The position numbers were made by a program, and so were the translations under genes. The notes below the pieces were generated by a model. That model was not told the DNA's origin and made no database searches. It was given only the letters and a program-made list of their open reading frames with translations. A stretch of DNA of 64,000 bases from Bacillus sp. Marseille-Q1617 (GTDB taxonomy: Bacteria > Bacillota > Bacilli > Bacillales > Bacillaceae_B), in the NCBI RefSeq assembly GCF_903645295.1, contig NZ_CAHJXM010000001.1, forward strand, positions 1,985,501 to 2,049,500. Reading direction: 5' to 3'. Positions 16,656 to 25,793 of this stretch are shown here, in pieces (position 1 is the stretch's first letter; each line of letters starts with the position of its first letter).

Positions 16656-17930
16656 TTGGACGATATACCACTGTATTCATTGATTTCATTGGGAGTGTTA
16701 ATTCTGCTTTCTGCCTTTTTCTCATCGGCAGAGACTGCTTATTCAAGTGTGAATAAGATCAGGTTGAAGAACTTTGAAGGTGACGGGGTAAGAGGAAGTA
16801 AAAAAGCTGTCTATATAGCCGAAAACTTTGATAACGCCCTTTCAACCATACTAATCGGAAATAACATCGTTAATATTGCGGCAGCAAGCATTTCTGCCAG
16901 CATAGCCGCTAAACTGGTCGGAGGTAATACCGGCTTGGTCATCAGTACATTTGTTATGACCATCGTCATCCTGATCTTCGGGGAAATCCTTCCTAAATCA
17001 TTGGCAAAAGAAAATGCAGAAGGCTGGGCTTTAACGATTTCCGGAATTCTTTATCTTTTGATCAAAATTCTTACACCGATTAATTTCCTGTTCCTTAAGC
17101 TGAAGGAACTGGTTTCCAAGCTGTTTTCTAAAGATGATGGGATGCCTTCTGTGACAGAGGAAGAATTAAAGGCAATGCTTGATATCAGCCAAGAAGAAGG
17201 CGTAATTGACAAAGAAGAAAGAGAATTAATTCATCGCTCGATGGATTTTGATGATATTATCGCATCTGAAGTTTTAACACCGCGAATTGATGTGATGGCA
17301 GTAGAAGTGAATCAATCAATAGAAGAAATTAAAGAAATGTTCTTTGAAGAAAGATTTTCCCGTATACCTGTTTACGAGGATCATATCGATAATATTATCG
17401 GAATCCTTTCAGAAAAAGAATTCTTCACTCATTTATTAAAATTCGGTGAAGTCAATATTCGGGAATTGATCCGGGAACCGATGTTTGTTTTCGAATCTGC
17501 GAAGATTTCATCATTGCTTTCAAAATTACAAAAAGACAAGGTCCATATGGCGATTGTAGTTGATGAATTCGGCGGAACCACAGGACTTATTACGCTTGAG
17601 GATATCCTGGAAGAAATAGTAGGGGAAATCTGGGATGAACAGGATGAAAAGATTCATTCAATGACAAAGGTCAATGAAAACCAGTATAAATTCGATTCGC
17701 AATTCCAACTTGATGATTTTACGGAATTATTGAATGTACCCGAACCCGAAAGTTCATATCACACTCTTGGCGGATGGGTAGTGGAAAGCTTTGAGGATAT
17801 CCCTACTGAAGGTGAAAGCTTTGAATACGAACATTTGAAGATCACCGTGGACGAAGTAGATAACCGGAGGGTCCGGACGATCAAAGTTGATATCTTGGAA
17901 CATGCTTCAGAAGACGCATTGCAATCATAG
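16656..17930 (+). CDS. CNNM/CorC family transporter (hemolysin C-like, CBS domains)
   Basis: A 424-residue membrane protein of the family that includes Mg2+ exporter MpfA/YhdP and YqhB. An N-terminal DUF21/CNNM domain with four hydrophobic segments carries LSAFFSSAETAYSSVNKIRL (about residues 18-37) and ILPKSLAKENAEG. Two CBS domains follow (SEVLTPRIDVMAVE at about 204 and the FGGTTGLITLEDILEEIVGE segment at about 309), and a CorC_HlyC domain ends the protein. The start is TTG 16656 after taggagag. The leader upstream suggests control by an RNA structure, possibly metal related. Transport of magnesium is inferred from the family. Confidence 0.88.
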   Translation: MDDIPLYSLISLGVLILLSAFFSSAETAYSSVNKIRLKNFEGDGVRGSKKAVYIAENFDNALSTILIGNNIVNIAAASISASIAAKLVGGNTGLVISTFVMTIVILIFGEILPKSLAKENAEGWALTISGILYLLIKILTPINFLFLKLKELVSKLFSKDDGMPSVTEEELKAMLDISQEEGVIDKEERELIHRSMDFDDIIASEVLTPRIDVMAVEVNQSIEEIKEMFFEERFSRIPVYEDHIDNIIGILSEKEFFTHLLKFGEVNIRELIREPMFVFESAKISSLLSKLQKDKVHMAIVVDEFGGTTGLITLEDILEEIVGEIWDEQDEKIHSMTKVNENQYKFDSQFQLDDFTELLNVPEPESSYHTLGGWVVESFEDIPTEGESFEYEHLKITVDEVDNRRVRTIKVDILEHASEDALQS

Positions 17931-17973
17931 AATTGCTGACTAACTTTTATTATTTGCGAGAAAATAAACAGAT

Positions 17974-18010
17974 AAAAAATAACAGGCATTCGACTGCCTG
18001 TTATTTTTTT
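17974..18010 (+). terminator. Rho-independent terminator
   Basis: AAAAAATAACAGGCA-ttcga-CTGCCTGTTATTTTTT; it partly abuts the start region of the next gene, whose ATG is 18039. Confidence 0.92.
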
Positions 18011-18038
18011 GAATAGAAGAAGTAGGGAGAATATACAT

Positions 18039-18851
18039 ATGAATCTACAGGAAACGAAATCGTATCTGCTTCAAGAGCTTGAAGTCGTTACAAAGTGGGA
18101 GAAAGACCAGAAGGGACTGTGGTTTTGGGAGAAAATCGGAAGGGTGCCTTTCATGATTCTAGATCGCATCACCCCAAAAATGGTCCATAAAAAAGTGGGG
18201 CAGGCTCTCGATGAAATCGGAACCTTCATACAAAAAGGCGGGAGCTATCTTACAAGCGAAAAAGAAGTGTTGAGAAGAATAAAGAATCATACGGGTAATG
18301 AAGAAATGGTAATCGAGTCAGTAAAAGAGCTGCCATTGCCCGTAATGGATGACATCAGTGAAGCGATTGTCAACTCCAGGAAGAAATTGGCGATGACACA
18401 AGGTGCCACTACCGGCATCGGCGGCTTTCTCACGTTAAGTATCGATATTCCATTTATTTTAGGGATATCTCTTAAAACCCTGCAGGAAATTGCTTTAAGT
18501 TATGGGTATGATCCGAATGAGCAGAGTGAAAGGGTCTTCATTATTAAATGTCTTCAATTCGTTTCTTCAGATATCGTCGGCAAACAGGCCATCCTGCAGG
18601 AGCTCGCGGATTTTAATCAAGCATCTACTGACAAAAGAGACCAAACGATTTCTCAGCTCCAGGGATGGAGAGAGGTGATGGTCAGTTTCCGTGATAACTT
18701 TGGGTGGAAAAAATTATTTCAAATGATACCGATTGCAGAAATCCTTTTCGGCTCATATATCAACAAATCCATGATGCATGACATAGGAGAGGCCGGGCGG
18801 ATGCTTTATAGAAAACGGCGAATTCTTGAAAAGCTGGGGGAGAAGGAATAA
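18039..18851 (+). CDS. EcsC family protein
   Basis: A 270-residue protein of the EcsC family. EcsC is encoded with the EcsAB transporter in B. subtilis, but this copy is alone. The family core is seen in WEKIGRVPFMILDRITP, TTGIGGFLTLSIDIPFILGI (about residues 124-143) and LQEIALSYGYDPNEQSERVF. The central hydrophobic stretch suggests membrane contact. The start at 18039 has a tagggaga box; a GC-rich terminator follows. The molecular function of the family is not settled. Confidence 0.85.
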   Translation: MNLQETKSYLLQELEVVTKWEKDQKGLWFWEKIGRVPFMILDRITPKMVHKKVGQALDEIGTFIQKGGSYLTSEKEVLRRIKNHTGNEEMVIESVKELPLPVMDDISEAIVNSRKKLAMTQGATTGIGGFLTLSIDIPFILGISLKTLQEIALSYGYDPNEQSERVFIIKCLQFVSSDIVGKQAILQELADFNQASTDKRDQTISQLQGWREVMVSFRDNFGWKKLFQMIPIAEILFGSYINKSMMHDIGEAGRMLYRKRRILEKLGEKE

Positions 18852-18859
18852 CAAAACAA

Positions 18860-18898
18860 GGGACGGGCCTTTAGCATGCTAAAGGCCCGTCCCTCGAC
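18860..18898 (+). terminator. Bidirectional terminator, perfect 34-base palindrome
   Basis: GGGACGGGCCTTTAGCA is followed directly by its exact reverse complement (18860-18893). It lies between convergent genes; the T tails are weak. Confidence 0.75.
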
Positions 18899-18918
18899 GC
18901 GTTAATGTGTTAAATTAT

Positions 18919-19311
18919 TTAATCTTCTGCCTGGTCGTCTTTGTTAAACCAAAGAGGATCATCGTTATCGACTTCGCCGTTGTAATTGATGAGGAGTTCT
19001 TCTCCCGCTTTGATGTCCTTATAAGCGTAAAAATCAAACGTATGATTATCAAAGTTAATCTCATAAATCGTATTAGGGGTATATGAATGGTTGAACAGCA
19101 TACCATAGCCCAATAAAAGGGCCGTGTGATTAATTCCATACTCAAAAACATAGTCTGCCAAAAATGTCTTTTCGATATGTTCGTGTTCTTCATTCGGGTA
19201 AGGGATTACAGGAGCTTCATGTACCAGTTCCCCCTTGGAGATATCCCTCTTGGCAAATACACCTCTATTTAAGTCACCGTCACTCAGTGAGGATAGCTTT
19301 ACTTCAATCAT
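18919..19311 (-). CDS. SET-domain protein
   Basis: A 130-residue protein consisting of a small SET domain, the fold of protein-lysine methyltransferases. Signature pieces are GVFAKRDISKGELVHEAP near the N-terminus, LFNHSYTPNTIYEI (the NHS motif that contacts SAM) and KAGEELLINYNGE (GEE...NY motif). The open frame extends to 19374, but the ATG at 19311 has a gaaggtg box and fits the domain start. Bacterial SET proteins are scattered; substrates are mostly unknown. Confidence 0.85.
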   Translation of the reverse strand: MIEVKLSSLSDGDLNRGVFAKRDISKGELVHEAPVIPYPNEEHEHIEKTFLADYVFEYGINHTALLLGYGMLFNHSYTPNTIYEINFDNHTFDFYAYKDIKAGEELLINYNGEVDNDDPLWFNKDDQAED

Positions 19312-19472
19312 CTTTTCACCTTCTTCATAAAATACTGACCTAGTAAGCTTGTCACTAATCGGTAAAGAAATCAACTGTTTTCATCTGAAAATGTAAAATC
19401 ACCAATAGATACTGCAGCTTCATTACGTTGCTCGTAAACAGATGACAACAGTTAGACCATTCCGCCCAGCCA

Positions 19473-20780
19473 TTAAAATAACTTTCCAAAAAACTCCCCG
19501 ATATTTCGAGCACTTCTGACAAACCAGTTTGCTTTCTCTACTGAGGAGTCAGCGTATACATCAACCTTCGTTTCTTTTTCCAGTTCGTCTAAAATGTACT
19601 CATCCTTTTTTTTATTTACAAGAACGAGTTCACCGATCTTTTCGCCTTTTTCAATTGGAGCCTGAAGTTCTCCGTTTTTATTTAGTTTTCCCTTATCTAC
19701 ATTGAATCTCACGTTTACATTACTGATCTCATCTTTAGGGATACGAACTTTTAAAGGCTTATCAACAGCCATCTCTACTTCAAACTCTTTCCCGTCTTTT
19801 ACGGGGAGTGTTTTTTTCTTTACAGCATCATCCAAGCTGAACTGAGCTGTTTGGACTTGTGTGAATCCATAATCCAGAAGCGCCCCTGTTTGAATGAAGC
19901 GTTCAGCACTGCTAGGCTGACCGTACTGATCTTTTGCATCAAGAATGACACTGATATACCTTACACCATCACGTTCAGCCGTCCCGGTAAATGTGGACCC
20001 TGCAAAGGGGGTCGTCCCTGTTTTAAGTCCATCTGCTCCTTCATAAAAGTGTGCACGGTCTTTCAGCATCGCATTCGTGTTTTTCATTAAATACTCTTCA
20101 TCTGTGCCTTTTCTAAAGTATTTGTAGTTCGCACCAGATGTTTTCAAGACTTCAGGATAATCTTTTATTAAATAATAGGCCAACGTCGCCATGTCTTCTG
20201 CCGACACCATGTTTTCATCATTCACATCTGTTCCTTCCGGATGCATGCCGAGCATATCGTAGTTACTCAAACCACTGGAATTGACGAATTGGAAACGTTC
20301 CATTCCAAGATCCTTTGCCTTGGCATTCATCTGCTTAACAAATTCCCCTTCACTTCCCGCAACCACTTCCGATAGAGCGATAGCCGCACCGTTCCCTGAC
20401 TTGATGACCATCGCCTCGTATAACTCTTTTATTGAATACTTTTCGTCTGCACGGAGCGGCACGTTGCTTAGGCCCGGTGCATTTGCCAATTGATATACTT
20501 TATCACTGACGGTGTAAGTATCACTCCATTTGATTTTCCCTTTATCAATTGCTTCAAGTACAAGGTATTCCGTCATCATTTTTGTCATGGAAGCAATGCC
20601 GAGCAATTCATCTTCATTATACTTGTCTACTATCTTGCCAGTATCTGCATTCACTAAGATAGCAGCATCAGCATTGATCTTTGCTTTTGACTCTCCGTGG
20701 ACTACAGATCCAAAGGAGGATAACGCCATGAATGAAATAATCGTTATTGATAATTTCTGATGTAATCTTACTCTTTTCAA
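19473..20780 (-). CDS. dacA: D-alanyl-D-alanine carboxypeptidase (PBP5, DacA-like)
   Basis: A 435-residue low-molecular-mass PBP that trims the terminal D-Ala of peptidoglycan side chains. A signal peptide (LSITIISFMALSSFGSVVHG) is followed by the S11 peptidase domain with SMTK (about residue 64), SGN (about 128) and KTGTTPFAGS (about 253). The PBP5 C-terminal domain and an amphipathic C-terminal anchor (KANWFVRSARNIGEFFGKLF) come last. The TTG at 20780 lies seven bases after ggagg, so it is preferred over the upstream in-frame ATG at 20807. B. subtilis dacA lies next to pdxS, which is not the case here, so this may be a second copy. Confidence 0.9.
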   Translation of the reverse strand: MKRVRLHQKLSITIISFMALSSFGSVVHGESKAKINADAAILVNADTGKIVDKYNEDELLGIASMTKMMTEYLVLEAIDKGKIKWSDTYTVSDKVYQLANAPGLSNVPLRADEKYSIKELYEAMVIKSGNGAAIALSEVVAGSEGEFVKQMNAKAKDLGMERFQFVNSSGLSNYDMLGMHPEGTDVNDENMVSAEDMATLAYYLIKDYPEVLKTSGANYKYFRKGTDEEYLMKNTNAMLKDRAHFYEGADGLKTGTTPFAGSTFTGTAERDGVRYISVILDAKDQYGQPSSAERFIQTGALLDYGFTQVQTAQFSLDDAVKKKTLPVKDGKEFEVEMAVDKPLKVRIPKDEISNVNVRFNVDKGKLNKNGELQAPIEKGEKIGELVLVNKKKDEYILDELEKETKVDVYADSSVEKANWFVRSARNIGEFFGKLF

Positions 20781-20950
20781 ACCAGTACCTCCAAATGCAT
20801 TTTTCACAACTAAACTATTTTAACATAGAAAATCACTATCACAGGAATGAATCTTCAAGTCACACAATTGTAAAAAACTATTGCTAATTAAAAGTAAAAT
20901 GTTACCATTATTTAGTAGAGATAGCCGTTTGTAGAGAAAGGGGAGGGGAC

Positions 20951-21820
20951 ATGACAAAGAAATTACTCCTAATGGCTGGTGAAATCCTATTGATCATGAC
21001 GGGAATCATTTTTGTAAGTTCCACTTCAGCACTATTAGAGAATCAGTCTCTTTCAATAGTGACTTATATAAGACAAGTAGGGGAAGTGTTCTCAGATCTG
21101 CTTTCGCCTTTAGACCTTGTATATATCAATCCCATATCAGATATAGAGAGAAATTTGTTTCCTATTTTGCTGCTGGCTTTTTGGAGCAGTGCGCGCATCT
21201 TTTTTATTTCATTAATTTTTGCATTGGCTGCTTCTATTATCCTGTTAATTTTTTATTTTTCTTTTAATAAAGTTTTTAAGAATGCAATAAAGATCATTTC
21301 GTTTTTAATTGGCTCCTTACCCGATATCTTTATTATTGTCCTTATTCAATTGTTGATCGTCTGGTTCTTTAAGAAAACCGGAATTCTCCTTATCGACCTT
21401 GCTTCAGTCGGGGAGAACCAGGTCATTCTATTGCCTGCCGTTACCTTGAGTGTTCTGCCTGCCTTTTTCTTTTTCAGTAATATGGTCCAATTTCTTAAGG
21501 AAGAGGAAGGGAAACCGTATGTGGAGCTGGCGAGAAGCAAGGGACTTCCCGGCTATATCATCTTGTTTATCCATATGATGAGGAATGTCCTCATCAGCCT
21601 CACCCATCACGGAAAGCAGATTGCTTGGATGATGATATCGAATCTATTGATTTTGGAATACCTTTTTAATGTATTTGGTGTCACTTCTTTCTTATTTACC
21701 TATAATACTCCATCAATCTTTGCAATAACCTCCATTCTTTTGTTTCTTCCTTTGTACATACTGCTGAAAATCTTGCAGCTTATCATATACAGGAAGACAG
21801 GAAAGGAGATGGGACTGTGA
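20951..21820 (+). CDS. ABC transporter permease, OppB/DppB-like
   Basis: A 289-residue membrane protein with about six transmembrane helices. The EAA loop that docks to the ATPase is seen as PYVELARSKGLPGYIILFIH (about residues 188-207). This is the arrangement of peptide/nickel ABC permeases. The start ATG follows aggggaggg. Its stop overlaps the start of the second permease by four bases (21817-21820), so the two are made together. No ATPase or binding protein gene is adjacent. Confidence 0.82.
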   Translation: MTKKLLLMAGEILLIMTGIIFVSSTSALLENQSLSIVTYIRQVGEVFSDLLSPLDLVYINPISDIERNLFPILLLAFWSSARIFFISLIFALAASIILLIFYFSFNKVFKNAIKIISFLIGSLPDIFIIVLIQLLIVWFFKKTGILLIDLASVGENQVILLPAVTLSVLPAFFFFSNMVQFLKEEEGKPYVELARSKGLPGYIILFIHMMRNVLISLTHHGKQIAWMMISNLLILEYLFNVFGVTSFLFTYNTPSIFAITSILLFLPLYILLKILQLIIYRKTGKEMGL

Positions 21821-22839
21821 CAATCCGTACATTTTATTGGGCAGGGACCATACTATTTTCAAGTTTGATCCTTCTCTTGATTATGTCGAGCCTGCTTTAT
21901 AATACCGGAGCTGAAAAAGAAATTCCCCAAACCGTGCTGGATTATGATGAGAATGGAAAAATCAGCGGCAGTGCACCATTCCCCCCATCACTGCAAATCC
22001 CTTTTGGAACGGACCGGGACGGGTTTCATATGGGGTATAAACTTCTTGAAGGTGCCGGGGTCACACTGGGGGCAGCCATCCTGATTTCTCTTATAAGTTT
22101 TGGTCTTTCGTTTGGGATAGGGGTGTTCGGGGGATTTACCAAACTGAAAATAAAAGCTGTTTCCCATAAATTCTTTACATCGTTTTACTTTATTCCACAA
22201 TCCATCATCGCTTACAACATCCTGTATCCCGTCATATGGGAACCAGTCGAAGGGTTTACTACAACGCTTCCTGAAAGAATGATCATTGAGATACTGGTGC
22301 TGGCTGTTATCGTTACCCCCACTACAGCCATTCTCATATCAAACGAAACGGAACAAATTCTTTCCGAAGAGTTCGTCACTTCAGCAAGAGTCCTGGGCGG
22401 TGGTTCTTTTTTTATTTTTTACAAGCATTTGATGCCACACTTAAAAATGCGGCTGTTTGTGATTTATCCTAAGATTGTCATCCAAATATTGCTCGTCATC
22501 GCCCATTTGGGATTCTTCACCCTTTATTTCGGAGGTACCGATGTTTGCTATGAACCATTCTGCGATCCCCCTAAACCGATCATTCAGGAATGGTCAGGTT
22601 TGATGGGAACAAGCTATAAGGAGCTGGGCCTCTCTTGGTGGATCTTCATGGGACCGATGCTGTGCTTTGCCGTTACGATTCTATTACTCAATGGTATCAC
22701 CAAGTGTATTGAGGGATTAATGAATACTGAAGTTCATAGAATACGAAAAACCTCAAAAGAAGAGAATCAAGTTGAGTGCGCTGAGAATTCTTTTATTCCT
22801 GAGCAATTTGATTTCATTTCTAAGGACGAGCATAGCTAA
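21817..22839 (+). CDS. ABC transporter permease, OppC/DppC-like
   Basis: A 340-residue partner permease. After a first helix comes an extracytoplasmic part with PFGTDRDGFHMGYKLLEGAG, typical of OppC-type proteins (the FGTDxxG segment), then further helices. A weak EAA loop is seen in EEFVTSARVLGGGSFFIFYK. The GTG start overlaps the previous stop. A cysteine pair in DVCYEPFCDPPK is unusual for the family. The C-terminus has a hydrophilic tail of about 45 residues. Substrate unknown; ATPase and binding protein must come from elsewhere if it is functional. Confidence 0.8.
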   Translation: MTIRTFYWAGTILFSSLILLLIMSSLLYNTGAEKEIPQTVLDYDENGKISGSAPFPPSLQIPFGTDRDGFHMGYKLLEGAGVTLGAAILISLISFGLSFGIGVFGGFTKLKIKAVSHKFFTSFYFIPQSIIAYNILYPVIWEPVEGFTTTLPERMIIEILVLAVIVTPTTAILISNETEQILSEEFVTSARVLGGGSFFIFYKHLMPHLKMRLFVIYPKIVIQILLVIAHLGFFTLYFGGTDVCYEPFCDPPKPIIQEWSGLMGTSYKELGLSWWIFMGPMLCFAVTILLLNGITKCIEGLMNTEVHRIRKTSKEENQVECAENSFIPEQFDFISKDEHS

Positions 22840-22931
22840 GAAAGATGAAGCAGACTTGAATGGAAAAAAATTCTTTTTTCTAACCCATCAATCTGTTAAA
22901 ATACTAAAAACAACCTGGGGGGTATGAATAA

Positions 22932-23945
22932 ATGATCCATTATCCTTTCTTAAACAAGCATGCAAAAATAGGCGTTACGGCTCCGTCTTCAGGGGTGCCT
23001 TCGGGCCTTCATCACTTACTTAATCAATCTGCGGACCGCCTTAAAGACAAAGGTTTTGCTGTATCATTGGGTGATACTGCCTGGACTCAAGAGAAAGTAC
23101 GGTCCGCGGGTGCGGAAATCAGAGCGGCCGAGTTCATGAAAATGATGACTGATGATTCCATAGAAATCATCATACCTCCGTGGGGAGGCGAGTTATTACT
23201 GGAAATTCTTCAGTTCCTTGATTTTGAAAAAATGAAGTGTAAATGGGTATTAGGTTATTCAGACATCAGTGCCCTATTATTCTCAATTACTCTGAATACA
23301 GGCATCGCCACTGCCCATGGCACGAACTTCGTCGATCTCAGGGGTGAATATTGGGATGACACGACTTCGATGTGGGAAAGAGTATTGGCTGTAAAACCTG
23401 GAGAGGCGGTAGTTCAAAGATCTTCAGAAAAGTACCAGGAAAAATGGAATCATGAGTACGCATCTCCCTGTGTATTTCATTTAACGGAGGAAACAGAATG
23501 GAAAACATTATTGAATAAGAGCGTAAAGCTTCAAGGCCGGTTGCTCGGTGGCTGCATCGATATCATCCACCATCTGGCAGGCACCCCGTATGGAGATGTA
23601 GCTGCCTTCCAAAAAAGATATTTAGGCAGCGAACCGATTTTATGGTATTTTGAAAACTGCGAATTAACTGCCACTGGACTCCGCCGCTCCCTCCTTCATA
23701 TGAAACTGGCAGGATGGTTCGATCTCTGTTCGGGGATCATGTTCGGCAGAAGTGCTGCAAATACACCTATCAATGGGTACACTCCGGAAGATGTCTATAA
23801 AGAAATATCTGAAGAACTGGGTGTGCCGGTTATCTTTGATATTGATTGCGGGCATCAGCCGCCCCAGTTGACACTCATTAACGGTGCGTATGCGGAAGTA
23901 GAAGTTGCAGAAGGCAAGGGTGTTATAAAACAAATCTTTAAGTAG
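22932..23945 (+). CDS. S66 family peptidase (LD-carboxypeptidase/MccF-like)
   Basis: A 337-residue cytosolic serine peptidase of family S66, which cleaves L,D bonds of muropeptides or, in MccF-type members, aminoacyl-nucleotide antibiotics. The nucleophile serine is in VLGYSDISALL (about residue 113), the glutamate in ILWYFENCEL (about 239) and the histidine in DIDCGHQPPQLTL (about 309). PPWGGELLLEIL and GGCIDIIHHLAGT are further family segments. A ggggggt box lies 10 bases before the ATG. B. subtilis YocD is the nearest kind I recall. Confidence 0.88.
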   Translation: MIHYPFLNKHAKIGVTAPSSGVPSGLHHLLNQSADRLKDKGFAVSLGDTAWTQEKVRSAGAEIRAAEFMKMMTDDSIEIIIPPWGGELLLEILQFLDFEKMKCKWVLGYSDISALLFSITLNTGIATAHGTNFVDLRGEYWDDTTSMWERVLAVKPGEAVVQRSSEKYQEKWNHEYASPCVFHLTEETEWKTLLNKSVKLQGRLLGGCIDIIHHLAGTPYGDVAAFQKRYLGSEPILWYFENCELTATGLRRSLLHMKLAGWFDLCSGIMFGRSAANTPINGYTPEDVYKEISEELGVPVIFDIDCGHQPPQLTLINGAYAEVEVAEGKGVIKQIFK

Positions 23946-24000
23946 GACACTCCATTGGTTGACAAAGTGAACCATTGGCCATGCCGCAATGGACTGTCCT
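23945..24000 (+). terminator. Long hairpin after the S66 peptidase gene
   Basis: AGGACACTCCATTG pairs with CAATGGACTGTCCT with one mismatch; the loop is about 28 bases and the following T run is weak. It may end transcription before the repeat element. Confidence 0.5.
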
Positions 24001-24056
24001 GCACTGCATTTTACTCCTTTTAACAACTTTTTTTAAAACAAAAAACGCTCAGTTGC

Positions 24057-24668
24057 ATAACGGGTTCTGTTTTGGAGTACAAAATTGCAATCTTCAGCGC
24101 AAAATGTGGTAGTCATTGCAGATGCATTTACAGCTAATCTTACCCGAGGGACCCAATCGAGCCAAATGGAAGAACAGTAACATTTGTTGATTCCATAAGG
24201 GGAGAAACTTCCCTTAATAAAGAAATGGAACGGAAAGCAGTTAAAATAAAGGTAGAATGTACTTCTATTTATTTGAATAACATTAAAATTGGGGATCTGT
24301 GCAAGATTAGAAGGAAATTTTACCCTTAATTACCCCTATCCAAGCGAGCTTCAGCAAATTAACGGTAAAATTTCCCTTTATTTATATCTTTAGTCACTCT
24401 ATAAAGGGTAACGCACCCTATGCATTCAAAAATTACAAACCTGTTTTAGTTTAATATAATTAATTTTCACATCTTTCACTTTAGAGATTAAACTAACACG
24501 TTAGACAGATTGAAAAAAACACTAAAATGAAGCGTAACAGAAAGTTCTGTAACGCTTCATTTTAGTGCAGTTTCGGTTAGAACCCGAATCTCTTAAAAAG
24601 CTTGTCATATCCAATAAAAAGGGTTTGCTTCCCTTTTTCCAATGTTTTTTATAGGAATGCCCCGTTAT
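24057..24668 (-). mobile_element. Non-coding repeat element, copy B (MITE-like)
   Basis: This 612-base stretch is the reverse-complement counterpart of 2423-3078. Its ends are perfect 8-base inverted repeats, ATAACGGG (24057-24064) and CCCGTTAT (24661-24668). An 8-base direct repeat, TCAGTTGC, lies directly outside the left end (24049-24056) and five bases outside the right end (24674-24681), as expected for a target-site duplication. It holds no convincing ORF. Inside is a nearly perfect long hairpin at 24520-24567 that has decayed in copy A. Confidence 0.72.
24520..24567. repeat. Near-perfect 23-base inverted repeat in element copy B
   Basis: The arms 24520-24542 and 24545-24567 are complementary at 22 of 23 positions with a 2-base centre; both contain the core AAAATGAAGCG. 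An A-rich tract precedes it and no T run follows on the plus strand; on the minus strand it is followed by TTTTTTT, so it can also work as a minus-strand terminator. Confidence 0.8.
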
Positions 24669-24711
24669 CAAAATCAGTTGCAGCGTTTTTCTTTTTGCCA
24701 AGGATTCAGAA

Positions 24712-25107
24712 TCAATCACTAAACATAGATTTATATCCTTTTTCGTTGATCATCCACATCATTAGCCCCCAGATCAAGCCTCCTATCAATGAAGCAAGTA
24801 TGATCCACACATAATTATTGCTGATTATGATAGACAGTATGATACTGAATAATACCCCCACGAGCAGCATCCCATACCCTGCTGAATAATACCATTTCCC
24901 TCTTACCCTGATTTTCCTCCAGCGTTTCCAATAATGGCTCTCAGCTTTTCTGCTGTAAATAAAATAAAGACATGCATTCATAAAGAAAATGATACTGATA
25001 AACAAATACCTGATCGACTTTGGATCAAGAATAAACACAAAGAAATTGATAATGGCTGTAAAGGAAAACAAGTAAAAAATGAACCTGTTTTGTTTGATTT
25101 TTTTCAT
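24712..25107 (-). CDS. Membrane protein of unknown function, four helices
   Basis: A 131-residue protein with two N-terminal hydrophobic helices (FIFYLFSFTAIINFFVFIL and YLFISIIFFMNACLYFIY), a basic loop (SRKAESHYWKRWRKIRVRGK) and two C-terminal helices (GMLLVGVLFSIILSIII and WIILASLIGGLIWGLMMWMI). A ggaggttagtta box precedes the ATG. No family was recognised. It lies directly downstream of the repeat element. Confidence 0.7.
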   Translation of the reverse strand: MKKIKQNRFIFYLFSFTAIINFFVFILDPKSIRYLFISIIFFMNACLYFIYSRKAESHYWKRWRKIRVRGKWYYSAGYGMLLVGVLFSIILSIIISNNYVWIILASLIGGLIWGLMMWMINEKGYKSMFSD

Positions 25108-25239
25108 TAACTAACCTCCAGACTCTCGTATTATATCAAAAATCTCTAATCTCCTGCCAGTGAGTTCCAATTTCATGAAGGATTCTTTATGTATTATCTA
25201 GAATGGTAGGAGAGGGATATTTTGACTGGATGTGGTTAG

Positions 25240-25761
25240 GTGCAAACTGACTTGAAGAAGATATGCGGGAAAGATAAGAAGATTAGTGCCAGGAAAATTC
25301 ATATCATCGGCTCTGTCGGAAGCGGTAAATCCACCTTTGCAAGACAGATATCCCAAAATATGAAGATTCCATATTATGAACTTGATAATATCATGTGGGA
25401 GCGGAGAGAAAAAGGGGACCGGCGGAGGCCGGAAGAAGAGAGAATGGCCATGGTCCATGCTATTGTGAGAACCGATTCCTGGATTGTAGAAGGAGTCCAC
25501 CATCAGGGATGGATGTTGGAAAGCCTTGTCCAATCGGACCTTATCATCTTTCTTGATACCCCTAAACCGAAACGCATATTCCGCATTATCAAGCGGTTCA
25601 TCGAAGAAAAGACGGGTCTTAAAAAAGGGAACTACAAACAAACGCTTCCAATGTTGATGAAGATGTTTAAATGGAACCATCAATTTGAAATAAACGATAA
25701 AGAAAACATTTGCCGTCTTCTGAAACCCTATTACCAGAAAGTGAAGGTTATGAGGAACTGA
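25240..25761 (+). CDS. P-loop kinase-like protein (adenylate kinase/FlaR-like)
   Basis: A 173-residue nucleotide-binding protein. Walker A is IHIIGSVGSGKSTFARQIS (about residues 20-38), followed by YYELDNIMWERR, VEGVHHQGWMLESL and DLIIFLDTPKPKRIFRIIKR, as in the family often labelled DNA topology modulation protein FlaR or adenylate-kinase-like. The real reaction is unknown. The GTG at 25240 is the only start long enough, but its ribosome site is poor, so the exact start is uncertain. Confidence 0.72.
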   Translation: MQTDLKKICGKDKKISARKIHIIGSVGSGKSTFARQISQNMKIPYYELDNIMWERREKGDRRRPEEERMAMVHAIVRTDSWIVEGVHHQGWMLESLVQSDLIIFLDTPKPKRIFRIIKRFIEEKTGLKKGNYKQTLPMLMKMFKWNHQFEINDKENICRLLKPYYQKVKVMRN

Positions 25762-25793
25762 CGGTGAAATACAGACAAAGGGAGAAGGAAAAA

